Shown piece after piece: positions 44,249 through 56,700 of a stretch of 64,000 bases of DNA; position 1 is the stretch's first letter; the number at the start of each line of letters is the position of its first letter. The DNA lies in the NCBI RefSeq assembly GCF_030867145.1, contig NC_134428.1, positions 19,571,537-19,635,536 on the forward strand. Direction: 5' to 3'. The position numbers were made by a program, and so were the translations under genes. Below the pieces are notes generated by a model. That model saw only the letters and a program-made list of their open reading frames with translations, searched no databases and was not told where the DNA came from. Source of the stretch: Opisthocomus hoazin (lineage: Eukaryota; Chordata; Aves; Opisthocomiformes; Opisthocomidae).

Positions 44249-46600
44249 CTTGTGTCCGTTTGCTGAGATCAGTCCCCCAGGGAAGCTCACCAGCAGCGGT
44301 AACTGAGATGAAACAGCAGATGAGAGCTGTGAGAAGGGCTGCTCCTCCGGCCATGTAATCGGCTTTTCTCCTTAACATCTGAAATCCCCTGTAAGTCAGG
44401 AGGATGGGAGGATCTAGTGGCAAAACTGGAGTGCTTAGCAGCCCCCTTTCAACTGATAACCTAATTGCTCTGTGTGGAGCACCCATTGCCTTTGGCTGAC
44501 AGCAGTGATGGTGTGGAGAAAGGGCCTGATGAGTTTAGCCATAAAGCGTGATGCAGATGGTGAGAAACTTTTTCTTTGATGAGCAAGAAATCAGACTTCC
44601 AGAAGTTTTAGGTGATTTTCGTGCTAGTGCATAGATATGATCATCTTCCCAGCCTTGGACATAAAGGTCACCATGCTTTCTCACACGAAGGAGCAGATCC
44701 GCAGCATCCCCCTTGCCCAGCACAGCCCTGCCCCGCGCTGCGGCAGCACCCTGACCCCAGCACCCGTCCCTCGGCTGCTGCTGGGCTCCCCGCGACTCCA
44801 GCCCTTCCCCAGCCCCACCACCTTCAGGCTTCGCAGCAGTGCCCCAGTCCCCTCGCCGAGCCAGCACCGTCCCGCACTCAGCAGTCCCCCAGCCCGCGCA
44901 GTGATGCCTCCAGGCACCCCGCGCTGTGATGTACGTAACCACGGAGCGCTGGCCCTCCGTAACCCGGGAAGAGCGACGTCCCAGCCTCTCCAACCCACGT
45001 GGCAGCATGCTGCGCCCAGTACCCCATATCACCAGCCAGAAGCACCTCGTCACACTGGTTTCTGTCACATTCGGTCTAGACTCTTGATTGCTGCGGGGAC
45101 CCGCACATTTTGATAGAAAGGGGCAGAACGTGGAGCAGCACGGGTTTGCTCCGTGAGAGTGCGGGCATGCGCTGGCCACGGGGCTGGGAATCACACTGGG
45201 AAGGGAAGGAAGCAAAAATGCGGGAATCACCATGGGAAGAGATGGAAAGCAGGGGTAGGACTAGCGAGATGTGGACCTTGGACTGGTTTGGCCTTGTACT
45301 GCGGTTTCCTACACCTAGTGTTGGTTAAGAAAGCTTTTTTCCCTAAATCCCTAACTGCCCTCTACAGTGGTAAAACTGAAACGTTTTTAATATGATCGAT
45401 TTTTATCTTTATTGACCATTTTCCTACAGACTTCATCTTAGCCAGTAAAGTGAGACCACTTTACGTTCAGAGCTCGTTGTTGAATGCTGAAAAACTCAAT
45501 TTTCATTTGCCTCAGAGCAGTTTCTTCTGAAATATGAAAAAATTAACTCCCTGCGTGTACCAGCTTCTTCTCACAAAGCTGGGCCGTCCAACAAAGTTTC
45601 TCTTAAATCCTAGAAGCCAGTTGCTCCTCGTAGCTGAGGAGCAGAGGGAAAGCTGAGTGTAAGCCATCCTCCTCCTGCCTCTTGGCCTGGTCCTGATGGA
45701 AAAAACACTGTTTGGGACAAGTCAGAGCAGCCCGGGGAGCTGGAGCGAGGCCCGGGGATCGCAACATGCCTCGCCCTGCCAGAGCAGCCAGGCGAACGTG
45801 GGGAGAAACATCTCCGGAGGGGCTGGCTGTATAGCACCGAACAGTTTCAGAGAGGTTTAAACTAAGGAGGGATTTTGCCCTGACTATCTTCAGCCCTTAA
45901 ACATCATCTAAAGACAAGAAAATTGGGTGTACAGAAAGAGAAGGGGTGGTCAGACACGCGAGGCGATTCCCCCCGCTCAGAGCATTCGGCCGTCTGCCGG
46001 GAGGAGGCGGCTGGCGAGGGGCCGCGTGTCTGCCCGAGCCGCGCTGGCTCCCAAGAGCTGCTGGGATCAGCCCAACTGTGGCTGCAGCAGCTCAAAACTT
46101 TCAGGTAGCTAGAGCAAAGCTCTTGTAAAATAAACAGTAACTACCTAAAATTAGCGCTACATCGGCATCAGCTAATGTCTTATGTGGATGTCGTTATTCT
46201 GCATCCTTTTCTGTTTCTTAAGGATTAGCTACTTTTACCCATTTGGTATCCAGACAAATACAGAAAGTCTATTTGTTTATCCGGTAATTACCTATTTACT
46301 ACCCAGTCTTTCCCAGCAAGCTGAGTCATTTCTCTCGCACACACAAGTAAATAACAATTGTTTGGCCTGACTAACCTTTCTCAAGGGACACGTCCCCTGT
46401 CCTTCCATTTGCCGCCATGCGAACCGTCCTCGCCCACGGCGCAGCACCGTGATGCCCGCCGGGGAGCTGCAGGCGCGGGGAGACCGAACGTTTAACGAAA
46501 CGGGAGTCAGACCAAGATTTGAAGTTGAACTTATTCGTACAGGTTCCCCAAATATTTGAAGGATGGGGCTTGTTTCAGGCCTCTCTTTCTCCTGCGGTGG
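44249..46600. other. Single-copy intergenic stretch, nothing identified
   Basis: No match to any other part of the window. A minus-strand frame (44486 to 44244) contains a hydrophobic stretch (AALLTALICCFISVTAA) but no recognised domain. 44690-45000 is GC-rich without convincing coding features. I see no exon, RNA gene or repeat family here. Confidence 0.5.
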
Positions 46601-49285
46601 CCCAGCGGTGTCGGCACCGGCAAGGCTCGCTCGAGCGCGTACCTCCCGCCGAGGGGCTGGGCGAGCTGCGCCAGGAGCCTCGGAGGAGCACGGCAAGGGA
46701 AAGGGAAATAATATCCAAAAAAGGCCGAGTGGGAAGGAGAGAGCGAGGGGAGCCGCAGAAACTCGGGGGAAGGAAACCCACGGGGACCCAAGCGGCAGAG
46801 GTCGCAGTGACAGCCGGAGGCGACGCCCCTCGCCTCTTCAGCACGCCCCACTCCAGAGGCACCCGCGCCTCCATTTTGTGGAGGCGGGAGGCGAGGCAGG
46901 GGGCGTCGGGGCTGCGGGCGGGCAGAGCCCGGGGTGGGGCGAGGGGAGCCGGGCCGGTGCCCGCTGAGGGGAGGGGAGGGGCAGCCCCGCCCCAGGGGCG
47001 CTGTGAGGGTCGGGCGCAAGGGGCGGCTGCCGGTGGGCGGGGCGTGAGGGGCGGTTGCCGGTGGGCGGAGCGGGCCGCAGAGGGGGGGCGCTGGCGGCAC
47101 GCGCCGCGGGGGCGGGGCGAGGCCAATCTCAGCCGTCGCCAGTAGCGGTCGGGTCTTCCCCTCGCTCCTCCGGCGCCAGGTAACCCGGCCCCGCGTGCGT
47201 GCGATCTCTCCCTCCCCGCGGCCGCGCTGGGGCGGGTCGGGTCCCCCCCCCCCGCGCTCCTCCTTCCCGCCGGGGTCAGGCCGCGTTACCCCCGCCCTTC
47301 CTCGGAGCGGGCGCTGGCGAACAGCGCGGCGCCGGCCGCCCTCCCGCCCCCGTTTGCCCGTCGCCCGCTGACTGCCGGTCCCGGGCGAGACGGGCTCCGG
47401 CGGGCAGGGCCGCGGTGGGCAGCTACACGCGTGGGAGCCCTCGAGGCGGCGCGTCTCGGCCTGCACCCCCGTGCGCCCACCCGACCGGCTCCCCCTCAGC
47501 TCGGGCGGCGTCCGGCCTGGCGGTCCCGGGAAGGGGGCGTCGGGTCAAGCTCTGACCTCTCCCTTCAGGGCTCGGAGCTCCGCGGCTCGGCGCGGCGAAG
47601 CCGGAGAGGAGAGAGGCGAAGCTGTGCCGTGGGTGCCCGGCTGCCTCTCGGCTGGCACTGGGACTGCTTTCTGGCCGGAGGCAGCTGTAACCCGCCCCCC
47701 TCCACCTTGGGCTGGAGCTGATCGGCGGGCTCGCCGCGGCTGCCGAGCTTCGGCGCGAAGGTGAGGTGCGGTGCCGAGCCGGCCTGCGCTGTCCCGCGGC
47801 TGTCACCTGCGGGCAGCGGGCGTGGGCGAGCCGCGCTGAGGGGAGGGCGGTGGTGGACAGGCGGGGGTTTGCTGGGCGAGGGCTCGGGGTCGCTCGCTGA
47901 GCGAGCGCTGGTGGCTCTGCTGCGGCACGTGACGTTGCGGCGTGGCGCGTGTTTTGAGGCGGCGGAGCTGCGATGCGCTGGGCGCCTTTGGTTGCGCTCC
48001 GGCAGCCACGGGTGGAAGTGTCCGAAATACAAAACTGCTTCGAGGCAGCGCCTGTTTTCTGACCCTCTCAAGAAGTTTTGTGTCTGCTGGGAAGAAAAAG
48101 TACTTGATTTGCCGTATTTTATGTTTCTTCGTTGATTAAAAAAAAGGTATTGCTTAGAATATGTTACAGGAAAGGAGAGTCTTAGCTAGCAAATCCCAGG
48201 CTCCGTGTCTCTGAGGTACTCGCCATCCCCCCATCCCACCGACTGGTTTTCAGTTTAACGTTTCACAAAAAGGAAATGAAATCTTTCCTTGCTTACTTCA
48301 AAACGGGTTTTTTCTTGGTGCCTTGCAACTGGCTGGTAGAGGCTGAGGCTCTTGTTGAATTTCAGATTTAATGTCCGATTTCCCTGCTCACCTGTGGGTG
48401 GGTTACTGTTTGATTTCCAAAAGAACGCTATGGAGGCGAGCTGCAGGCTTTTTCGCTGTGATCTGTGTGGAGGGCTGTGTGACCAGTTTAGTGAGCTGTG
48501 TACACCGATGTGTTAGTACATGTGGTGTGTGTGTATATATATAAATATATATACAAATATATATACACATCCCCCCTGAAATCCGTGCTGCTTGGCCTCT
48601 GGCCCGGTGACGGTCAGCGCTGTGGACCCTGAGGTGCTCAGGTGTAGGAGTTGGTTATGAGGAGGAAGATGTTGGGTGTTCCTCTGTTCGACCATTAACT
48701 GGTGGGTTTGGGCAAGCGAAGCGTTTTGGGGACGCGGGGCGTTGAGGCCGATCGCCTGTGGCTGCCGGCCGGCGAGCCGAGGGGTGGGATCCCGGCAGCG
48801 CGGGGGTTCATCGGCTCGGCCGGCGCCGCAGAGTGACAGGGGCGGCTCCGCCGGGCCCGCGGGCTTTGTCGGCCCCGCGCCGCCATTTTGGGCCCCGCGG
48901 TGTGGCATGGCCCGGCACGTCCCGTCCGCCGGGGAGCGCGCCCTGAGCCCGGGCCGCCCCCGCCGCCCGCCGCCGCGCTGGGGAGCGCCCGGCCCCGGGC
49001 GGCTGGCCGAGGGCGGTGGGGCGGCCGTGAGCGGAGCGCGGCGGGCAGGGCCTGGTGAGGCGCGGGCGGCGGGCTCGGCGCGTTCAGCCGCGGGCGGGCT
49101 GGGGATGCCGGGTGCGAGCGGAGGGCGGGCGGAGCGCGGTGCGGAGCTGCCTGCTGCCGGCCTTCCTCCCGCAGAGCCCTCGGGCGGGCAGGGCGCAGCA
49201 CCGCCGCCGGGCTGAACAGCCTCTCTCTTTCCTCCCCTCAGCATCACGCACCTGTGCTCGGGGATCTCTGCCGTAACGCTCCATG
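46600..49285 (+). promoter_or_regulatory. SUN1: CpG island(s) and likely SUN1 promoter/first exon
   Basis: Two CpG-dense stretches (about 46600-48050 and 48690-49250) precede the start-codon exon by 4.5-7 kb. The first has a 20-bp unit with two GC boxes repeated at 47021 and 47048 (period 27 bp), an inverted repeat CGCCTCC/GGAGGCG at 46866-46886 around ATTTTGT, and a possible first-exon donor CGCCAG/GTAACC at 47179. The second has a CCGCCATTTTG (YY1-like) motif near 48880 and a possible 44-nt exon at 49242-49285. Long frames on both strands reflect GC content. Orientation is inferred from the downstream SUN1 exons; a bidirectional promoter is possible. Confidence 0.6.
48523..48571. repeat. 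(TG)n-(TA)n simple repeat
   Basis: A TG run followed by TATATA/AAATATATATAC units lies between the two CpG-rich stretches. Confidence 0.85.
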
Positions 49286-52200
49286 GTAACAGCTCGTTTA
49301 AAGTGCCGATTTTATTCCGCGGGGTTTTGGGGGTTGCTTGCTTTTGTTGTGGTTTTGTTTTAAAGGGGTGCTGCTGTTTTGAGAATGTGTGTTTTAATAA
49401 AACGTTGATGTAGCTTGGAGTTCTTTGCTCTTCAGCCTGTTTCAGCTAGTAGTTAATCGGGTATGTGGAAGCATGCTTCGTGGAGTATATTTATTTAGGA
49501 ATTTGCCTTTCTTACCAAAAAGTAATTTTACTGCTTATTCTGAATAATAGTGGAAAATAACATTTGAAATTACGAATAAAAATAGCTTGCTCTCAGGAGC
49601 CGGTAGGGCTGCGTGCTCCAGTTTCATTGTTTATTAATAATTTGCCCAAAAGTCTGCTAACTTTGGTGGAATTAGTATGTTGTCATGACTTAAACTTTGT
49701 TTGCTTTAAAATACAAGGATAGAATAGGTTCTGCATGAAGTACTACCAACATCTCTGTAAGATTTTAAATGTATACATTTTTTTACCCCTTGTAATGTAA
49801 AAATAAAAAGACAGTCTTTCTTGCAAATTTTCTCATTCTGTAACAGTCTTCCTGGTGAGTATTTCTACTCTGCCAGGTCCCGTTTGTGAAATGGCAATTT
49901 ACCGCTTCCTTTGTCCCAAGGGTGTTTGTGAGGAAATGCCTAGGTAGTATGTTGGTGGAAGTCTTTATGTACCCAAAAAGATGTAAGTGGGGGTTCACAG
50001 TTGTGCTTGCCACTTGTAGTGCATCTACAACGTGTATTTGGTGCTACTTCTGTGCTTAAAGGCCACTATCAGAGCATCTCATCGCCTTCCACCAAAGTTT
50101 GCTGCAGTGCTACTGGGGTTTCTTTGTGGCTGGTTGGTGCTGAAAGTGATTTCCAGATAGAGAGACTTACGAGGTAGTGGTGCAGCCTCGTGTCACTCAG
50201 ATGCTTCATAGCCCCCATCCTCTGGAGACAGCCAAGGAACTTTGTGTGGAGGTAGATTATGCTGTGCTGATTGCAGGAGTCCCTCTGCTTCCCTGTGTTC
50301 TGCCCAAGTCAGAACCCGTGTCATCTACTGGCCTTCTAATCTGCTGCTCTGTTGTAGCACTGATTCAGTTGAATTGCAAGGGAGAGACAGTACTTGAGAT
50401 TATTGTTGTTGTCTGCTTCCCTAAAACTGCAGATAATCCAGCTGTCTCCTCTGCAGGAACATGGAAGTTAGCTTGTGAGTTGAGGCACATTTAGTGTCCG
50501 CTTGCATTCTAGCTGAAATGTGTGCTTCTCTTTAATTGTCTTTAGGTTGTCTTATAAATGTATTCGTATTATTTGGGATTTTTTTTTATGTATCTGCATT
50601 CTTGATTCTTTCATGGTACATCCTGTAGTACTTAGGAATAGATGTTTATGGGCTTCTGAACTTGTACTTCACATTTGGGCCCAGTAATGCTTGCAACAAA
50701 ACTGATAGTAAAAGTGTACATGAGTCCGAGTCCAGGCAGGTCTATGGTACCTAAATCCAGAAGTGTTTAAACTGGAACTAGGTCTGCCTCTTGGGTTCTC
50801 TGCCAAGCTTTGTGGTTTTAAATTTCCAAAATGTTTTGCTAAGAAAATATAAAGTGTCTCTTTCTGTTCCAGTTGTATATGAAAGTTTCATAAACAAGAA
50901 GAATTAAGATATGAAAGGTGGAGTGAACAGATTAGAGGGAGTTACTGTCCTCCACCCACCCCTGGTCTGTTCTGTAGTCTAAAGTTCTGCTGTAATAAGT
51001 TTGCAGAATATTTCTAAATAAATTGTGTTCATCGTTTGTTTTGTGGGTTTTGTTTTGAAGAAATAGGTAACTAATATTAAGCTGTTGAGCTACAACCAGG
51101 TTTTAAAGAAAAAAAAAATCCAGTTTCAGAGTAAATTTTAGATGCCTGTTTTTGAAAATTGTGGTGGTTTTCTCTGAAGATCATCTTCAAGTTCTGCTTA
51201 AGTCAGTTAAGGCTGTTTCATTGCTTTGAAAAATTGAGTAGAGGTTTTTCCCTTTGGGTCTGAATTTATTTTAGAGCATCAAACGAACAGCGAGTCAAAC
51301 AAAACCCCTAAATCCCCCTAAATCTTCGAAGAGTGTTTAGATGGCAGACCTGTTATCTCTACCGGAGATCTTGGTGCTATGAAAACCAGCTATTAGTGGA
51401 CCTATGCATAAATACCTCCAAGGCTTTTCAGTTAGCAATGCCATTGTCAAGTACATGTTTTATCTAATACTATTTTAATGATATATTTCAAACCTTAGGA
51501 AGTAGGGAATATGATGTAAATTCTAGCATTTTATTTCTTCAGAAGTCAAGCAAAGAGAGAATTTGTGGGGAAGGGGAAAAGAACAGGAAAGAAACTGAGG
51601 CAACGTGTTGTCCTTCTAAGTCTGCCTTTGCCCTGGGATGGGTAGCAGTGGCGGAGGGAGGCGCTGGGTAGCTGCTGAAAGCTCACTCGTGTAGCTTAGC
51701 TTTCTATGTGGGAAAATACTGCTGGAGGTCAAAAGCATGATATTGACTCTTGAGCTGACAGTTAAAAACTAGGTTTATCGATGAAATGGTGTGTGCTAAG
51801 CAGTCAAGATCAGCTCCAGGGGAAACTAAACAGAGCTTTCCCTAGCTTGTGGTTTCAAAATCTTTATGTTGGGATGGACCAATTTAAAAAGATCAACCTT
51901 AATCATAGTTTTGAATTTCAGTAGGCATATGTCTGAGAAATCTGTATTGTTGTTGTTTGTAACAAGTGCTACCTGATGTTATCGCTATCCCTCATCTTGA
52001 AATTCACTGTATTTCCATTTTCATTACTGGGGAATCTTTACTCTCTGGTCGCCAGTTCCACATGTGGTAGTGGTTGTTATGTATTCTAGCAGTATTTGCT
52101 GCTTATTCTAGCAATAGAATTAGACTGCTTTGCCAGTACTTCTGCACTACTGATTTAAGCGTCCTCTAAACAAACAACAAATTTGATATACAAGCCAGTG

Positions 52201-53784
52201 AAAGCATTATGGCTCTGGGACAAATGAACTAAGTTTAGAGAAAGATCACTTAATGGAAATGCTTCCTCCAGCATATTAAAAAAAAAAAGATGTGTAAATA
52301 GCAGAAGGGAGGCCTTATTTTTCATTAACTCCACAAATGCATGGAAGATACTTGCATTCAGAAAACTACGATGTTTAGGCCTGTAAGTTTTGATTTTTAA
52401 AAACAAGAAGGAAACTCTGGCTTCGGTAGTAATGGTAATCTCCTCCTGTGTTATTGGCATCAGGATTTGGAGGGTACAGGTGGACTGACTTTAAATTGCT
52501 GTGTGGAGATTACCTTTTGAACTGCTGTTACCTGTACCTGTGATTCTGGGCTTTTTGTCTCCATTTTTTTTATGTGTATGTAGCTCTAGAAGTGAAAACT
52601 GTTACTTTAGTATAGTAAAATGCATCCCCAAAATGAGATACTTGTTGATGTTTTGATTACAAGAATTGAAGTGTAGCTAGGGATATTTTTACCTTACTTT
52701 GGTTGTGTGGAATATCTTTTACTGATGCTGAAACAGGATAATCTGAAAATAGCCAGGGTTCCGCTTTGCTAACGATGCAAATCCAGGATAGCCAAATCCC
52801 TATTTGTTAACCACAAATAACCTACTATCAAAGTTTTTCTAGAAAAGCGAAACTTTTCTTGTGGGTAACAAAACTGAGAAGGGCTCTAGTTTTTTTGCAA
52901 ATATTTTGAACTTAAAATTCAAATTGTTTATAATACCACAAGTGGTGGCCCATTCAGCTCTGCAAGTTTCTTGATATGACAACATCAATTTTTATTTGCT
53001 TCCTAAACCTATTGTACCTCTCAGAGACCCCATGGAAAGTTTTACAAGTGTGGGTTGGGTTTGTAGCTTTTTTGTAATGGAAGTGGATGGCATTCTGGAA
53101 AACGTACCTAACTCTAGCCATGTGAGTCATTTTGCAGTTGGCTCTTCTGCTAGGGTGTGTATTCAGTGTTTTTATGACAAGAATAAATTAACTGATACCA
53201 AATATTACAATTTGATGTGAACTGAAGGAAGCTGTCTTGCTGCTTAGTGGATGGTGTTCAAAGGTTGTAGAGTAAAATGATTTGACTATATGTAAAAACT
53301 GTCTCAAGTTTCAGCTGTGTTACGCTTTGGTACACGCAACAGCCTGTGCTTTGCTCAATGGGCTTTCAAAGCAAAACTCATTGTGAAGAGATCTCTGAAA
53401 GCATGGCTACGTAGTTCTTTAAATCTTTATACTTAACTTTTTGGGGTGCTAGCATAACTGAGTTCCTATGGAAGTGTTGTAGTGTAGTTGTGATAAGAGC
53501 TTGGCTCTTACTACAGTAATGTTCCAGAGAACTCGGAAATTGCTGAGAATAGAGTATCATAAAGCAAGCTGCGGTCAGAAATTCGCTGAGCTTCGAGCAG
53601 TAATGATAAGGGATATCTAGCACTAGCAGCAATACTGCCGAAATACTGAGAGCTCTGTATTTCTGGTGACAGTAACTTTTTTTTATTTCAATACTTCATA
53701 ACACAGGCTGAACAGTGCAAGGGCTCTTACATTGGCTTTACGTAATTTCAAGTCATTGCATTACTCTATTTTCACCTTTTACAG
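49286..53784 (+). other. SUN1: SUN1 5' intron
   Basis: AT-rich, single copy in the window. Open frames up to 105 codons (50177-50494) lack splice sites, domains or codon bias. Nothing else recognised. Confidence 0.55.
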
Positions 53785-56700
53785 TATGATTTGAAACAGT
53801 CAACATGGACTTTTCACGTCTACACACGTACACCCCTCCCCACTGTCTGCCAGAGAACACTGGCTATACGTATGCACTCAGGTGAGAACTCTTTTCTTCT
53901 TGTAGAGAAACTGTATGTTCTTTGAATGTTGTTGACTCTGGAGAGTTTAGCTTTCATGGTAAGTAGCTGTCGTCTTCGAAGGAGCATGCTTTTTCTAGTC
54001 TGTTTTGAAAATAACTGCTGCCTCCTAAATGGAGGAAACATGTTGAACTAGCAGGACAATGACTAAGATAATGACTCGGTGTTCATTAGTTGCTATGAAT
54101 AACTAGTCTCCGCCTAGTTACAATTGCTGTGTTGTTTCTATAACTACATCATCAAAGTTCTTAGATGCTTTCTGGTGTGTCTTATAACTTCTATGTGTGT
54201 TTTCTTTTGCGACATGGCACTGTTTTCGCTTTCAAGCACGGATTGATACCCACTCTTTGCCGCTTGTGTGGAACTTGTCTGGAAGTCACATATTGATTAC
54301 TTTTCTTTTTAACAAAACTGCTTGTTGTGTTAACGTAAAATCTGTATTCTACTGAACTTGGTTTTTCTTGTGTCTTTTTATTAAGCTGACCATTATTATA
54401 CTGTTTTTCTTAAATCACTTCAGTTTTCTAAAAATATCTCTGTAGTGTGTTTCCTAGTTTTTCGTGTTATGTATTCAAAATAAATGTTGGGATGCCCACT
54501 TGAGTTTGAGATTAATAGCTTAGGTTGTGGCTGCTGGTTTATCTGTGTAGGTTTTCTTGTGGTTGAGTTAGTAGATGTATTTTGAAGCAAGTATACGTCA
54601 GTGAGCCTGAGTTACAGGTTTAGCTTTGTTTAAAAAAAAAAAAAAAAGAAAACACTTGTTTGTAAGGATGAAGTATGAGATTGCTTTTCTGTTCTGTGTC
54701 TGTAAATCATTGTTATGTATTTAATGCATTAAAATACAGAGGTTAGATTGGAGAATATTTGGCTACCTGCCAATAAAACAGAAGTTGGCAAAACTGTAGA
54801 ATGAAGACATCACTGACATCGTCAGTATTGTTGGGGATCATGTCTTTTTCTTGCTGCAGCCTGATGTCAGTAATGTTGCAAAATGGCATGTGTTTTATGT
54901 TGCATCAATTAAATCTCAAGTCCTCCTGAATTTTTAGAAAAGCATTGGTAAAATGTTGGTTAAATGCAAATAGATTTACTCATTTAAAGAAAGAGAATGC
55001 TGGACAATGAAAGATCATTTATGTGCCTTGTGTCAGCAAGCAGATTCACTGTTATATTTCTGTTTCTGGATAGCTCTGCATTTCAGATGTACCTTAGAGG
55101 TTGGCTGAAATATTTCAGCTCTTTTACAGAGGACAGCTTTCCCTGTTGTGAGCAGCAAAAGTCTAGACGGCGTTTTTTATGTCTCTGTGAGCATATCTTT
55201 CTTAAAACAAGCCATGAAATTGTAATCGCATTCATTTGTTTTCCTTGGTTGTTATATTTGTCTGAAATGATACTAACGTGTTCTGCTGTACAGTCTTCTT
55301 CACACCAACTAATCTTTCTTGCAGACAAGAGGGAAGAAGTAGGTCTTAGTATTATTAACTTAAGAAATTAAGATTTAATTTCTTTTTTGTTGTTGTTTCA
55401 TTGTATGCATTTTCAAGAGTATTAGCAAAGTAAAGTTCAGTGGCTTGCTTAAACTAATCTGGGGTTAATACGCTCCTGAGCTGTGTTTTTCTTGCCCACT
55501 GTTTTGTCCGATACGAATTTTGTTTCTCACTGAAGCAAACAATACCACAGGAGCAAAGATTAACCTGCCAGGAAAGGAGGATGCAGAATGGTAAATCCTG
55601 TTTGAAATCTGGAGTATATTGTTATGACGTTGGTGGATTTTGCGTAGAAGACAGTTGGAGTGTTTGACTTCCTGCATAAATGCAGATAGTTTTACAAAAC
55701 TGAGTACTTGTGAAGAGGCCTTTGTAGAGGGGAAGGGTTACATGTCTTGAAACTTTCAGACCTCCCATTTTGCTGTGTTAAACTATGCTAGGCCTAGGTA
55801 TTCAGAAATGGATGGAGCTGGAGAAGGTGAAGCTTAACTGATTTAATGAAGGCAAGTATAGTTAAACTAGGTTGAAATTAACTTATTGTGTTGTCTTTAG
55901 TATTTCCTCTTGAAAAATGCTGTGATGCCCCAAATATTAAAATAATAAGGGGAAAGTACTTGGTACGCTGCCTGCTTTCAGGGTGTGAGGAGAGTAAACT
56001 ACAGTCTTTTGAGCAAACTCGCTCTCTGCTTGCTGAATCTGTGCAGAATGCCATGTATTATTGATGTAGTTCTTCGTACCTTGGGTCGAGCAGTACTTGA
56101 AGAATCTGCGAAAAGGGCGAGTTAGGCAGAGGTGCTAATCAGAAATATTTCCGTGCTGAAGTTCATTCCTTCTCCTTTCCCCCCTACCTGTATTTGTTTT
56201 GCTTGTATTCTGATCTGGCTTGTTCTGCCTTTGACAAATCAATCTTTACAAAGTCTGTCTGAGTTTCTTTAAAGAAATTGGCTTGTGCATGCAGCTCTAC
56301 TGAAGTACAGTGAAGTTAGATACCACAAAGATATTAATAGAGTTGGGTGTGACCTATTAATAGAATTTATATTAATACTCATTAGGATTACTGTATATTC
56401 ATATCTGTTTCTAGTGCTTCTACTTTGCTTTTACTCCTCCAGTCCAAATCAGAAAAACTGATATAGCTGAATAACTTTCATCCTCTTCAAAATGCAAGTC
56501 AAACCTGTGAATCTCACCCACTTGTCAACACGTAATTTACACCCTCCTCTTCAGACTGATCATTCCTTTTAGTCACCGTCATCTTTTGAGTTGTTTTTGT
56601 CAGCTAGGGTGCCTTTAACACTTCTTTTGCTTCACAAATACAGATTAAATTGATAAGAATTTGGTTTGATTTTTTTTTTTTTTTTGCCTGTGTCAGAGCA

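Noticed and set aside
44244-44486. Minus-strand frame with signal-peptide-like hydrophobic stretch, considered as a retroviral env fragment
   Set aside because: No LTR, no other retroviral domain and no recognised motif; 80 codons is within chance.
46531-49284. Long open frames on both strands of the CpG islands (up to 311 codons)
   Set aside because: Arg/Pro/Ala/Gly-rich composition in all frames follows from GC content, with no domain or consistent splice structure.
50177-50494. 105-codon frame in the SUN1 5' intron
   Set aside because: No domain, no splice context, no counterpart elsewhere.
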